NCBI RefSeq assembly: GCF_014212135.1
Contig: NZ_JACJVQ010000013.1
Coordinates: 330,658 to 390,609 of the forward strand
Origin: Cohnella thailandensis
GTDB taxonomy: Bacteria > Bacillota > Bacilli > Paenibacillales > Paenibacillaceae
Length of the DNA: 59,952 nucleotides
Direction of reading: 5' to 3'
Every line of letters begins with the position of its first letter. Within the stretch, counting starts at the first letter, position 1. Positions 30,601 through 39,647 of the stretch are shown here, in pieces. The position numbers were made by a program, and so were the translations under genes. Below the pieces are notes generated by a model. It worked only from the letters and a program-made list of their open reading frames with translations, ran no database searches and was not told the origin of the DNA.

Positions 30601-31587
30601 TTGTTATACGTCGATAACGGCAATGGGCACGACCCTTCTCTGAATCTGGCGTTGGAAGAATACATCCTGCGCAAGCTGCCCGCGGAGAACGATTATCTCT
30701 TGTTCTATATTAACGAGCCGTCCATCATCATCGGCAAAAATCAAAATACGGCGGAGGAAGTCAATTCCGAGTATTTGCGCGAGAACGGCATCCATGTCGT
30801 TCGCCGCTTAAGCGGAGGCGGCGCCGTTTACCACGACCTGGGCAACCTGAACTTCAGCTTCATCACCCGGGACGACGGCCAATCGTTCCATAACTTCATG
30901 AAGTTCACCCAGCCCGTCGTGAACGCGCTGCGCAAGCTCGGCGTCGATGCCGAGCTGAGCGGCCGCAACGACCTACAGGTAGGCGAACGCAAAATTTCCG
31001 GCAATGCTCAATTCTCTACCCGCGGACGCATGTTCAGCCACGGCACGCTCCTGTTCGATTCCCGGATGGAGAACGTGGCCGCCGCGCTCAAGGTCAACCC
31101 GATCAAGTTCGAGTCGAAGGCCACGAAGTCCGTGCGCAGCCGGGTCGCGAACATCGCGGAGTTCCTGAAGGAGCCGATGACGATCGAAGAGTTCAAGCAA
31201 TTCGTGCTGGAATCGATCTTCGACGGCCAGCCGATCGAACGTTACGAGCTGATGGAAGCGGACTGGGCGGAGGTGCGCAAGCTGGCCGACGAGCGGTACC
31301 GCAGCTGGGACTGGAACTTCGGGCAATCCCCGGCCTTCAACGTGCAGAACGTGAGAAAGCTGGCGGCAGGATTGTTCGACGTTCGTCTCGAAGTGGTCAA
31401 AGGGGAGATTCGCGGGGCCGCTGTCTTCGGCGACTTTTTCGGCCGCGGCGAAGTGTCGGAAGTGACGGACAAGCTGATCGGCATCCGGTACGACAAGGAA
31501 TCGATCGAACGGGCCATCGACGGCATCGACCTTGCCTTCTACTTCGGTCCCGTCGAGAAGGAAGAATGGCTCTCCCTGCTGCTCTAA
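30601..31587 (+). CDS. Lipoate-protein ligase
   Basis: Attaches free lipoate to the E2/H-protein subunits of 2-oxoacid dehydrogenases and the glycine cleavage system, via lipoyl-AMP. 328 residues with NLALEEYIL, the lipoate-loop RRLSGGGAVYHDLGNLN, and catalytic K131 in RKISGNAQF. The C-terminal accessory domain of LplA/LplJ-type enzymes is present (about 245-328). The start is TTG, set by AAGGAGG ten bases upstream. A single gene followed closely by an aldo/keto reductase. Confidence 0.93.
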   Translation: MLYVDNGNGHDPSLNLALEEYILRKLPAENDYLLFYINEPSIIIGKNQNTAEEVNSEYLRENGIHVVRRLSGGGAVYHDLGNLNFSFITRDDGQSFHNFMKFTQPVVNALRKLGVDAELSGRNDLQVGERKISGNAQFSTRGRMFSHGTLLFDSRMENVAAALKVNPIKFESKATKSVRSRVANIAEFLKEPMTIEEFKQFVLESIFDGQPIERYELMEADWAEVRKLADERYRSWDWNFGQSPAFNVQNVRKLAAGLFDVRLEVVKGEIRGAAVFGDFFGRGEVSEVTDKLIGIRYDKESIERAIDGIDLAFYFGPVEKEEWLSLLL

Positions 31588-31633
31588 CTCGACCATAGAA
31601 AGTACATATCGAAGAGATCAAGGAGGAGAAAAA

Positions 31634-32461
31634 ATGAGTTTGACCATCAAAAGCACGACGACGCTGAACAACGGAGTTCAAATGCCTTGGCTGGGCCTTG
31701 GCGTATGGAAGGTAACCGCGGAAGGCGAGGCGCGACGCGCCATTCATGCGGCTCTCGAGGCCGGCTATCGAAGCATCGACACCGCTCGCATCTACAAGAA
31801 CGAGGAAGACGTCGGCGATGCGATCCGCACGTCGGGCGTCCCCCGCGACGAAATCTTCGTCACGACGAAGATTTGGAACGAGGACCAAGGCTACGACCGG
31901 ACGCTGGTCGCCTTCGAGGAGAGCCGCAAGCGGCTCGGCCTTGACGTAATCGACCTCCTTCTCATCCACTGGCCGGGCACCGACAAGTTCCAGGACACCT
32001 GGAGAGCGTTCGAGAAGCTGTACAAGGATGGCTTCGTCCGCGCGATCGGCGTCAGCAACTTCAAGGTTCATCATCTGAAGAAGCTGGCCGAGACGAGCTC
32101 GATCGTTCCCGCGGTCAACCAGGTCGAATACCATCCCCTGCTTACGCAGAAGGAGCTGCTCGCCTACGCGAAGCAGAACGGCATCCAGCTCGAGGCCTGG
32201 AGCCCGCTCATGCAGGGCAATCTCGACCAACCGGTGCTGCAGGAGCTTGCCGCCAAATACGGGAAGACCGTCGCGCAGATCATCCTTCGCTGGGACATTC
32301 AGAGCGGAGTCGTGACGATCCCGAAGTCCGTGACTCCTTCCCGCATCGCCGAGAACGGCAACCTCTTCGACTTCTCGCTGTCGGACGAAGACATGGCGAA
32401 GATCGACGGCTTGAACCAGGATCATCGCTTCGGCTCGGATCCAGATAAGCTATTGTTCTAA
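31634..32461 (+). CDS. Aldo/keto reductase (2,5-diketogluconate/glyoxal reductase type)
   Basis: NADPH-dependent carbonyl reductase, 275 residues, TIM barrel. The catalytic tetrad is visible: D49 and Y54 in SIDTARIYKNEE, K79 in TTKIW, H112 in LIHWP. The cofactor segment IPKSVTPSRIAEN is also present. AGGAGG lies eight bases before the ATG. It resembles Bacillus YtbE/YvgN proteins that reduce methylglyoxal and related aldehydes; the natural substrate is open. It ends at a strong bidirectional terminator. Confidence 0.92.
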   Translation: MSLTIKSTTTLNNGVQMPWLGLGVWKVTAEGEARRAIHAALEAGYRSIDTARIYKNEEDVGDAIRTSGVPRDEIFVTTKIWNEDQGYDRTLVAFEESRKRLGLDVIDLLLIHWPGTDKFQDTWRAFEKLYKDGFVRAIGVSNFKVHHLKKLAETSSIVPAVNQVEYHPLLTQKELLAYAKQNGIQLEAWSPLMQGNLDQPVLQELAAKYGKTVAQIILRWDIQSGVVTIPKSVTPSRIAENGNLFDFSLSDEDMAKIDGLNQDHRFGSDPDKLLF

Positions 32462-32473
32462 AACAAAAAATAA

Positions 32474-32518
32474 GCGCCCTCCGTTTGGCTTTAAAGGCCG
32501 ACGGAGGGCGTTTGTTTT
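32474..32518. terminator. Bidirectional terminator
   Basis: Stem GCGCCCTCCGT/ACGGAGGGCG, with T-rich tracts on both sides (TTTGTTTT on plus, TTATTTTTTG on minus). It lies between the convergent aldo/keto reductase and ABC permease genes. Confidence 0.88.
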
Positions 32519-32566
32519 ATCTTGCTAAGTGTTGCCTATTTTGACCCGTGATCGTCTCGGCCGAGA

Positions 32567-33721
32567 TTATCCACTTAGAGCCGACTTCATAAAGCCGCGG
32601 AACCTTAGCAGCGCGATCGCGATGCAGGCGACGGCGAAAGCCGCGAGCACCGCGAGAGACGGCAGGATGCCTGACAGATGGTCGCCCCGCACCATTATGT
32701 CCTGGAACGCTTTCTGCGCCCAATATTGCGGGATGAAATGGCTGACCGTCTGCATCGCCTTAGGCATATATTCGAGCGGGAACCACAGCCCGCCGAGCAC
32801 CGCGCCGCCCATCGTGATCAGCTGGACGAACGCCATGCCCTGATTCTCGCCGCGCACGACCATCGACAACGCGAGGCCGATCCCCGTGCCGCACAGCGCC
32901 AGCATAAAGACGAGAGCCGCGATAGCCGACAAGTCGCCAAGCTGTACGTCGTACGCATAGTGACCGAACGCAAGCAGTACCGTGCATTGAACGAGCGCGA
33001 CGCCCAGGTAGGCAAGCCACATGCCGAGCAGGTAATTCAGCGGACTCATCCGGGTCGTGCGAAGGCGAGCGGTCATTCCGGTGGTCTTATCCGTGACGAA
33101 GCGGCGAATCATGGAGATCATGACGAAGAAGACGAACATCACCGTATATCCCGGCACGACTTGGGTCACCGTGTTGCTTTCCGTCGAATTCTGCGGCTTA
33201 TCCTCGATCCGAAGCGGCGATTGAAGCGCCTGCTTGCGCGACTCCTCATTCGCGCCAGCCGACTTCAACGCATCGTCGATCCGCTGCTCGCGATAATCGC
33301 TCGCCACGTTCTCGAGGGTGGTCCTCAGTCCGGCGACCGTGTCGGACGCGGCGTCGCTGTAGAGTACGACCGACGCTTGGCTGTTGCCCCCCTCCGCCAG
33401 CGCGCCGTCGAACCCCTTAGGGATAACCAGCAGGGAGCTCAGCTTGCCTTCGCGGATGCGGGACAGTTCGTCGTCCAGCGTTCCGGCATCCTTGGCCTCG
33501 AGCTTGTAGCCGCCCTTTGCTTCCAGTGAGGCCAACAAGGCTTCGGAAGCGCTCGAGCGATCCATATCGATGTAAGTCAACGTTTGAGGAGTGCTGCCGA
33601 GTTGGCCGAGCACGGTGCCGAACAGGACGATGAACATGACCGGCATCAGCAGCAGCCAGAAGAACGTTCCTTTCTCTTTAAGAAGCAGCTTCCACTCTTT
33701 CGTCGCGATACTGAATATCAT
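32567..33721 (-). CDS. ABC-2 type export permease
   Basis: A 384-residue membrane protein. One helix sits at residues 20-40, then a large extracytoplasmic domain (about 45-190), then five helices in the C-terminal half. The segment GGLWFPLEYMPKAMQTVSHF is typical of ABC-2 permeases. Last gene of the five-gene YtrA-like operon. It is paired with the ATPase 28 bases upstream and probably exports a drug, peptide or lipid. The substrate is unknown. Confidence 0.88.
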   Translation of the reverse strand: MIFSIATKEWKLLLKEKGTFFWLLLMPVMFIVLFGTVLGQLGSTPQTLTYIDMDRSSASEALLASLEAKGGYKLEAKDAGTLDDELSRIREGKLSSLLVIPKGFDGALAEGGNSQASVVLYSDAASDTVAGLRTTLENVASDYREQRIDDALKSAGANEESRKQALQSPLRIEDKPQNSTESNTVTQVVPGYTVMFVFFVMISMIRRFVTDKTTGMTARLRTTRMSPLNYLLGMWLAYLGVALVQCTVLLAFGHYAYDVQLGDLSAIAALVFMLALCGTGIGLALSMVVRGENQGMAFVQLITMGGAVLGGLWFPLEYMPKAMQTVSHFIPQYWAQKAFQDIMVRGDHLSGILPSLAVLAAFAVACIAIALLRFRGFMKSALSG

Positions 33722-33749
33722 GTCGTTAATCCCCTTCCGTAATCGATCG

Positions 33750-34673
33750 TCAATTGTCCCTTAGGGTCGTGCCGGTCAGCGTCAGGAAAACGTGTTCCAG
33801 GGACGGACGAACCATCTCCAGCCGCTTGACCTTGAGCGATCGCTCCTTGCACACTTCCGCCCAATCGGCAAGCGCGTCGAGCGGCGTTGCCGTCTCCAGA
33901 ATCCAACCGCCGTCCTTGGCTTCCGCCTTGCCGTATTCGGCCAATGCCGGAGGCGCCTTCCCGTCCTGAAGCTCCAGGTACACGGCTTGCGTGCCGAATC
34001 GATCCATCACCTCGCCGAGCGTGCCACCCGCGATGACCTGGCCATTATCGACGATCGCAAGGCTGTCGCACATGGACTCGACTTCTTCCATATAGTGGGT
34101 GCTGTACAGAACGGTAACGCCCGATTGCTGCAAGGAACGGATCATCTCGAAAATATGATTGCGGGACTGGGGATCGATGCCGACGGTCGGTTCGTCCATG
34201 ATGATCAGTTTAGGCCGGTGAAGCAACGCGGCCGCGATGTTAACTCTTCGCTTCATCCCGCCGGAGAATTTCTCGACTGCGTCCTTCGCCCGATCGGCAA
34301 GGCCGACCTGCTCCAAAACTTCATCGATTCGGCGCTTCAGCTCCTTGCCCTTGACACCGTACATTTCTCCGAAAAAAACCAGGTTGTCGGCGGCGCTCAG
34401 TTTCTCGTACAGGGTGATGGATTGGGGAACGTAACCGACCTGTTTTCTCACTTCGTTCGCCGCCGTGCCCAGATCGTTGCCGAAGATGCGAGCTTTGCCC
34501 TGATCGGGCTCAAGCAGTCCGGACAAGATTTTCATCGTCGTCGATTTGCCCGCCCCGTTCGGGCCGAGCAGGCCGAAGCAGCTCCCGGCTTCCACCTTGA
34601 ATCCGATTCCTCTCAAAGCCGCCTTGTTCTCGTAAGATTTCGTCAGCTGCTCGACTTCGATCGCGTAGCTCAT
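33750..34673 (-). CDS. ABC transporter ATPase (export type)
   Basis: 307 residues. Walker A GPNGAGKST (K43), signature FSGGMKRRVNIA, Walker B LIIMDEPTVGID, and switch TVLYSTHYMEE. The C-terminal 80-residue extension is like that of drug-export ATPases. The start MSYAIEVEQL at 34673 has GGGAG upstream; a five-residue longer frame exists. Partner of the adjacent 384-residue permease. Confidence 0.9.
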   Translation of the reverse strand: MSYAIEVEQLTKSYENKAALRGIGFKVEAGSCFGLLGPNGAGKSTTMKILSGLLEPDQGKARIFGNDLGTAANEVRKQVGYVPQSITLYEKLSAADNLVFFGEMYGVKGKELKRRIDEVLEQVGLADRAKDAVEKFSGGMKRRVNIAAALLHRPKLIIMDEPTVGIDPQSRNHIFEMIRSLQQSGVTVLYSTHYMEEVESMCDSLAIVDNGQVIAGGTLGEVMDRFGTQAVYLELQDGKAPPALAEYGKAEAKDGGWILETATPLDALADWAEVCKERSLKVKRLEMVRPSLEHVFLTLTGTTLRDN

Positions 34674-34695
34674 GATTGGCTCTCCCATCCGTCCT

Positions 34696-35436
34696 TTACA
34701 GGACCAAATATTTCTTGCAGACGTTCACGGCTCCCGCGAACAGCAGCGCGGCAACCAACCAGATTACCGGTACAGCCAGCCAAATCCAGCCCGTCACGGA
34801 ACCGCCGAACAATCCCCAGGCTTCGCCGTGCTCGATGTCGGCTGGTCCGTTGAGATAATTCAACACGTTGCCGAACAAGCCGAACGTGATCCAGAGCAGC
34901 GGAGTCAGGGGCCTTAAGCTCGACTTGCTGACAGCCGCGATCAACAATCCCAAAGCCTGCATTATTGGAGTTATGACGACGAGAATCAGCAGGAAATGCA
35001 GTTCAAGCTTGACGAACTTGCCGAAGCCCCCGAAGCCAAGCCGGTGTACGAGCAGGTTGAACGTCTCGACGATCGCCACGCCCGCGAAGAACAGAACGGA
35101 GATCCCGACAGCCAGCCCGAACGAAGCGGCAAGCTTGGCCAGCAGAAGCCGCGAACGCGGATACGGCAGCGCGAGCCACCAGCCTAGCGTGTTGCCCGTC
35201 CATTCCCGCTTCAGCTTCTGGAACGCGATCATGCAGAAGACGAACGGAAGCCCGAAGCTAAATAACAGCAGATATTCGGACTTTAAGCCCTCCGCTCCTC
35301 CCCATATCGCTACCGCGACAAACAGTACGACCGCTACTGCCGCTATATAAATCCAGTACCAGGATCTCGCGAATCGCTTGCACGATTCGAGCTTAAGTTC
35401 ATGCCGGATCAAAAAAGCAAATTGCCCGTTGTTCAT
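34696..35436 (-). CDS. ABC transporter permease, six membrane helices
   Basis: A 246-residue hydrophobic protein without a large soluble domain, with helices at about 28-45, 55-70, 98-125, 140-165, 175-190 and 210-235. It sits 15 bases after the upstream ATPase stop and is presumably its membrane partner. It resembles the ABC-2 permeases of bacteriocin/lantibiotic-immunity-like systems. Ribosome site GGAGAAGGA precedes the ATG. Confidence 0.82.
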   Translation of the reverse strand: MNNGQFAFLIRHELKLESCKRFARSWYWIYIAAVAVVLFVAVAIWGGAEGLKSEYLLLFSFGLPFVFCMIAFQKLKREWTGNTLGWWLALPYPRSRLLLAKLAASFGLAVGISVLFFAGVAIVETFNLLVHRLGFGGFGKFVKLELHFLLILVVITPIMQALGLLIAAVSKSSLRPLTPLLWITFGLFGNVLNYLNGPADIEHGEAWGLFGGSVTGWIWLAVPVIWLVAALLFAGAVNVCKKYLVL

Positions 35437-35451
35437 CGAATCCTTCTCCCC

Positions 35452-36147
35452 CTATCCGTAAATGCGGCGGTAGATGTCCTGCATGGATCCCCGTTCCGCG
35501 CGGAGATCTTCGACGCTTCCGGCCAAGGCCGTCCTGCCGTCGTTGACGAACACGGCATGGTCGAACAAGCTTTCCGTCTCCGCGATCTCGTGCGTGCAGA
35601 TCAACACCGTCTGCCTCCGCGTCGAGAACGAATCGATCAAGGCCGCCACGATTTTCTCTCTTGACAGCATGTCGATGCCGGAGAAAGGCTCGTCAAGGAT
35701 GAGCAGAGGCACTTCCCGGGCGAGGCACAGCGCCAGCATGAGCCGGGCTTCCTGCCCCTTGGACATGCCTTCCGTCTCCAGATCGGCTTCAAGCCCGAGC
35801 GAGCCCGCAAGCTCCCATGCCTCGTCCTTCCGGAACTCCGGCAGCAGCCGAGCTCCCCATTCGATCGCTTTCTCGACCGTGTGTCCCTGATACCATCGGG
35901 CCCGGTCGGGCAAATACGAAATACGGCGATTATTCTGCCAGGACGGCCGTTCGCCGAGCACCGTCAGCGTACCGGAGTCCGGTTCGACCATGCCGGTCAG
36001 CATCCTCATGAACGTCGATTTGCCGGCTCCGTTCGGGCCGAGGATGGCCGTAATCGCGTACTCCGGCACTTCGATGTCGAAGCCGTCCAGCGCCCGCCTC
36101 TTGCCGTAACTCTTCGTGATTCCCGCTCCCTTGATCGCGACGGTCAT
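35452..36147 (-). CDS. ABC transporter ATPase, YtrB-like
   Basis: 231 residues. Walker A GPNGAGKST (K43), signature MSKGQEARLMLA (SKGQ in place of SGGQ, as in YtrB-type ATPases), and Walker B LLILDEPFSGID. Its ATG shares one base with the regulator stop (TAATG), so translation is coupled. Second gene of the operon. Confidence 0.9.
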   Translation of the reverse strand: MTVAIKGAGITKSYGKRRALDGFDIEVPEYAITAILGPNGAGKSTFMRMLTGMVEPDSGTLTVLGERPSWQNNRRISYLPDRARWYQGHTVEKAIEWGARLLPEFRKDEAWELAGSLGLEADLETEGMSKGQEARLMLALCLAREVPLLILDEPFSGIDMLSREKIVAALIDSFSTRRQTVLICTHEIAETESLFDHAVFVNDGRTALAGSVEDLRAERGSMQDIYRRIYG

Positions 36148-36536
36148 TATCCCTCGCCCCCTTTGGCTCTCAGAATGTTAGCGATGTCCGCCGCCGTGAA
36201 GCCGAGGCTGCTCATCCTTGCAAGGAATTCTTCGACCGCCTCTTCGGCAAGACGATGCCGGATATGGCTCACTTTATCGGCATCGGTCGTGATAAACGTT
36301 CCCTGTCCCCGCCTTGTCTCTGTCAATTGATCCCTCTCCAGCTCCTGATAGGCTCTCATAACCGTATTCGGATTGATCTTCAGCGCCTGCGCCATCTCCC
36401 GGACGGAAGGTATTTTCTCTCCCAATGCGATCTCACCCTTCGCGATCGAACTTCTCACTTGCTCCAATACTTGTTCGTATAGCGGCTGGCTCAGATCGAG
36501 CGCGAACCGCATCCCGCCGACTCGTATCTCATTCAA
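36147..36536 (-). CDS. GntR-family regulator, YtrA subfamily
   Basis: A 129-residue repressor with a GntR winged helix (about 15-80: PLYEQVLEQVRSSIAKGEI, SVREMAQALKINPNTVMRAY, GQGTFIT). The short helical tail defines the YtrA group. Start TTG at 36536, placed by AGGAGGT six bases upstream. First gene of a five-gene operon with two ATPase/permease pairs. Its promoter contains the known YtrA target pattern, so autorepression is likely. In B. subtilis the ytr operon responds to cell-wall antibiotics; the inducer here is inferred only. Confidence 0.92.
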   Translation of the reverse strand: MNEIRVGGMRFALDLSQPLYEQVLEQVRSSIAKGEIALGEKIPSVREMAQALKINPNTVMRAYQELERDQLTETRRGQGTFITTDADKVSHIRHRLAEEAVEEFLARMSSLGFTAADIANILRAKGGEG

Positions 36537-36571
36537 GCGGGCACCTCCTCGCTCACGTATATCACTTGACT

Positions 36572-36606
36572 TAAGTGTATTATATCACTTAATACACTTA
36601 GTGCAA
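36572..36606 (-). promoter_or_regulatory. Promoter with embedded YtrA operator
   Basis: On the minus strand TTGCAC (36601-36606), 16 bases, then a consensus TATAAT (36579-36584). An 11-bp perfect inverted repeat (arms 36572-36582 and 36590-36600) overlaps the -10 and spacer. It contains AGTGTA and TACACT exactly 13 bases apart, the arrangement reported for B. subtilis YtrA. Confidence 0.85.
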
Positions 36607-36617
36607 TAGGAAGCCAT

Positions 36618-36645
36618 AAAAAAACCAGCCGAATCCTTCGGCTGG
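36618..36645 (-). terminator. Terminator after the pseudouridine synthase gene
   Basis: On the minus strand CCAGCCGAA/TTCGGCTGG with a three-base loop is followed by seven T. It also separates this gene from the ytr-like promoter. Confidence 0.9.
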
Positions 36646-36666
36646 CTTAACGATCATTAAAGATGA

Positions 36667-37638
36667 TCAAGATTCATTTTGGAGAGACTGCATGGACAGC
36701 CCCGCCCGCTCCATCGTGGATCTCATGAGAGGGGGGACGGGCGCGCGGAATTCTCGCCCGTCGGGAAGCTTGACTCTCCAGGCGTGAAGCAGTTGATGGT
36801 TGACGCCGCCGAACGGCTTGCCGCCGTACTTCACGTCGCCCAGCAGCGAATGGCCGATGCTCTGCAGGTGGGTTCGGATCTGGTGGGTACGGCCGCTGAC
36901 GAGTTCGACTTCGATCAGCGTGTATCCTTTGCCGTGCTGCAGGACCCGATAATGCGTAGTCGCCGATTTCTCCTGCTGCGGAATGACGCCGAGCCGCTTG
37001 CCGTTGTCGGGGCCGGCCACGATCGTCCGATTGCTTTTCTCGTCGCGGATCAGGCTTCCGGTTAACGTTCCTTCCCCTTCCAGACGTCCTTCCACGATCG
37101 TTATGTAATACTTCTCCATCTCGTGCTTCTGAATCCACTGATTCAGCTGATGAAGCATGCCTGCCGTCTTGCCCACGAGCACGATGCCGCTCGTGTTGCG
37201 GTCGAGCCGGTTCGCGGTTGCCGGCATGAACAATGCGCTGTCGAGTTCTCCCTTGCGGTACAAATACGCATGCACGCGGTTGACGAGCGTATCCTTCTGG
37301 TCCGAGCTGTCCGGATGCGTGAGCATCCCGGCCGGCTTCAATACGACGAGCAGCTGCTCATCCTCGTAAATGACGTCGATGTTCGCGTTGACGCCGATGT
37401 ACTTCGTTTTTTTCTGCCCCTTGGAGGCCTCTTCGTACTGGGATTCCTCCACGTATAAGGTCAGCTCGTCACCGGCGGCGAGCTCGTAGTTCTGGTTCTT
37501 GCGCTTGCCGTTCACTTTCGCTTTGCCTTGATCGATCATCTTATAAATCTGCCCTAACGGAATGTTCGGCATCAAGTTGCGCAAGTAACGATGAAGCCGC
37601 TTGCCGCTCTCCGATGCGGTAATCTTACGGGTAATCAT
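36667..37638 (-). CDS. RluA-family 23S rRNA pseudouridine synthase
   Basis: 323 residues. An S4 RNA-binding domain (about 12-65) is followed by the RluA catalytic domain, with NRLDRNTSG (catalytic D146) and VSGRTHQIRTHLQSIGHSLL. RluC/RluD-type enzymes isomerise uridines in 23S rRNA; the exact site is unknown. The ATG at 37638 is preferred over a GTG four codons upstream, because GGAG lies 13 bases before the ATG but only three before the GTG. Confidence 0.92.
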   Translation of the reverse strand: MITRKITASESGKRLHRYLRNLMPNIPLGQIYKMIDQGKAKVNGKRKNQNYELAAGDELTLYVEESQYEEASKGQKKTKYIGVNANIDVIYEDEQLLVVLKPAGMLTHPDSSDQKDTLVNRVHAYLYRKGELDSALFMPATANRLDRNTSGIVLVGKTAGMLHQLNQWIQKHEMEKYYITIVEGRLEGEGTLTGSLIRDEKSNRTIVAGPDNGKRLGVIPQQEKSATTHYRVLQHGKGYTLIEVELVSGRTHQIRTHLQSIGHSLLGDVKYGGKPFGGVNHQLLHAWRVKLPDGREFRAPVPPLMRSTMERAGLSMQSLQNES

Positions 37639-37772
37639 GAACGCTGCCACTCTCCATCCTATCGCTTAGCCTGACAACAGATTATCAACAACGAAAGGAA
37701 TGTTCAAGTCGCCATGCAGAGCACACTAGGCATAAATATCATAAACGAAGCTTTTCGCGCGACCTCATTTAC

Positions 37773-37830
37773 TTGCTATAGCAATATTGACAATTGAAAC
37801 TATCGGATCTAAAATTAATTGCTATGACAA
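37773..37830 (+). promoter_or_regulatory. MarR-gene promoter with two operator-like sites
   Basis: Promoter TTGACA (37787-37792), 17 bases, TAAAAT (37810-37815). A perfect palindrome TTGCTATAGCAA (37773-37784) abuts the -35. A near copy TTGCTATGACAA (37819-37830) covers the expected start point. The centres are 46 bases apart. This is a classic autorepression layout. Confidence 0.75.
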
Positions 37831-37855
37831 CTACTTTGGAAGGAGGCTTATTCAC

Positions 37856-38302
37856 ATGCTGCTTGACGACTCCATCGGCTTTCTCATTAGCCGCACCGGC
37901 CGAAGAGTAACGCAATTGCTGGCTTTGCATCTGGCCTCCACCGGCATTACGACCGAACAATGGTCGGTCTTGGCCCGGCTATGCGAGGAAGACGCCCTCA
38001 GCCAGAAGGAATTGGCTTCGAGAGTCAGCAAGGATCAGACGAACGTCACGCGAATTCTGGATCAGTTGGAGCGCAAGGGATTGATCGTTCGCGTCGTGAA
38101 CCCCGAGGATCGCCGTTCCCATCTGCCTTCGGTAACCGCGGAAGGCCGGGCCGCCTACGGAGAGATCGCTCCGCTGGAGGAGAACGTCATCTCGCTTGTC
38201 ACCGAAGGACTTACCCCGGCGCAATTATCCACCCTCAAGGAGCTGCTGAATCGCATCGCCGATGCTGCCGGCCGCCATCTTAATGACAACAAACCAGAAT
38301 AA
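37856..38302 (+). CDS. MarR-family transcriptional regulator
   Basis: 148 residues with the MarR winged helix (EEDALSQKELASRVSKDQTN, then the wing VRVVNPEDRRSHLPSVT). The start at 37856 has AAGGAGG nine bases upstream; the longer frame runs through the promoter. It is followed after 22 bases by an MFS transporter and is probably its repressor, acting at the paired TTGCTATAGCAA sites. The inducer is unknown, probably a toxic small molecule. Confidence 0.92.
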   Translation: MLLDDSIGFLISRTGRRVTQLLALHLASTGITTEQWSVLARLCEEDALSQKELASRVSKDQTNVTRILDQLERKGLIVRVVNPEDRRSHLPSVTAEGRAAYGEIAPLEENVISLVTEGLTPAQLSTLKELLNRIADAAGRHLNDNKPE

Positions 38303-38324
38303 CAGCAAAGAAGGCGAATACATC

Positions 38325-39554
38325 TTGGACAGTAAGCAAAGTTTATGGACACGCAATTTTTTCAGCATCTGCTTCAGCAGTTTTTTTATTTTCATTACTT
38401 TTTACGCGATGACGGCCACCCTTCCGACCTTCGTCACCGACGAACTGGGGGGCAACCAGCAGCAAGCGGGCTGGGTGCTTACGTTTTACGTCATCGCAGC
38501 CGTCATCATGCGGCCGTTCGCGGGACGTTTGATGGACGGTCCGGGAAGAATGAAGCTGCTCTTGATCGCGACGGCGCTCTTTATGGTCTGCAGCTTTTTC
38601 TACCCGATGATTGCGGGATTCGGCATCCTGCTCGTCCTGCGTTTCATCCATGGGCTTAGCTTCGGAGCCGCGACGACCGCCAACGGGACGATCGTGGTCG
38701 AATATATCCCCGCCAATCGCCGGGGAGAAGGAATGGGGTATTACACCTTGGCCATGAATCTGGCGATGGTGCTCGGGCCGTTCATGGGTCTCCTCCTCAT
38801 TCAGAATGCCAGCTTCGATCTCTTCTTCTACGTGCTGATGGTATTATGCGTGCTGGGCATGATCCTCGCCGTCGTCGTTTCGAGAAGCCGCCGCGACCGC
38901 GCTGACGCCAAGCCGGCGCAGGCAGCCAACGAAGTTAAAGCGGCCGGGCAGAAGCCTCGTTTCTCATGGCGCAGCTATATCGAACCGAAGGCGATTCCGA
39001 TCTCCTTCGTCGCCATGTTCCTGTCCATGGCATACGCAAGCATTCTCTCCTTCGTTCCCAGCTTCGCGAAGGAGATCGGCTTGGAATCGTACTCGAGCTA
39101 CTACTTCATCGTCTATGCCGTCATGATCGTCGCCGTCCGGCCGTTCACGGGCAAGATCTTCGACCGGCTGCACCGGAACTACATCGTCTACCCGACCTTG
39201 CTCTTGTACGTTATCGGACTTATCGTTCTGGCGACCGCGCATTCCGGATTCATGTTCCTGCTGTCGGCCGCCATCATCGGCCTCGGCTTCGGAAGCCTGT
39301 CCCCGTGCCTGCAGACGATCGCCATTCAGATGGCGCCAAGGGAGAAAGTCGGGCTGGCTACCGGAACGTACTTTATTTTCTTCGACGGAGGCGTCGGCAT
39401 CGGCTCCGCCGTGCTCGGCAGCATCGCCGCCGCGACGAACAATCGCGTCATGTATCTGTGCAGCATGGTATCCGTTCTGCTCGGCGCCATCGTTTACTTC
39501 TGGCTCATGCATCGCAGGCCTTCCCATCAAGCCGAAGCCGCCGATGCCGCCTGA
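38325..39554 (+). CDS. MFS efflux transporter
   Basis: A 409-residue, 12-helix major facilitator. The first half has RPFAGRLMDGPGRMKLLL (motif A-like) and the second half RPFTGKIFDRLHRNYIVYP. A charged loop of about 40 residues separates the halves. Start TTG at 38325 (MDSKQSLWTRNFF), with GAAGG upstream; the ATG at 38283 would overlap the regulator's end. An operon with the MarR gene suggests inducible drug efflux. It ends at a strong bidirectional terminator. Confidence 0.9.
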   Translation: MDSKQSLWTRNFFSICFSSFFIFITFYAMTATLPTFVTDELGGNQQQAGWVLTFYVIAAVIMRPFAGRLMDGPGRMKLLLIATALFMVCSFFYPMIAGFGILLVLRFIHGLSFGAATTANGTIVVEYIPANRRGEGMGYYTLAMNLAMVLGPFMGLLLIQNASFDLFFYVLMVLCVLGMILAVVVSRSRRDRADAKPAQAANEVKAAGQKPRFSWRSYIEPKAIPISFVAMFLSMAYASILSFVPSFAKEIGLESYSSYYFIVYAVMIVAVRPFTGKIFDRLHRNYIVYPTLLLYVIGLIVLATAHSGFMFLLSAAIIGLGFGSLSPCLQTIAIQMAPREKVGLATGTYFIFFDGGVGIGSAVLGSIAAATNNRVMYLCSMVSVLLGAIVYFWLMHRRPSHQAEAADAA

Positions 39555-39587
39555 CGCCTGACGCCGGTTACCCGCATCGACAAACGC

Positions 39588-39632
39588 AAAAAAAGCTGTT
39601 CCCGCCCGGCTGGGCGAAGGAACAGCTTTTTT
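39588..39632. terminator. Bidirectional terminator
   Basis: AAAAAAGCTGTTCC/GGAACAGCTTTTTT stem with an inner CCC/GGG hairpin between the convergent MFS and nupQ genes. Runs of A/T flank both sides. Confidence 0.92.
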
Positions 39633-39647
39633 GGTATTTTGACCTCG

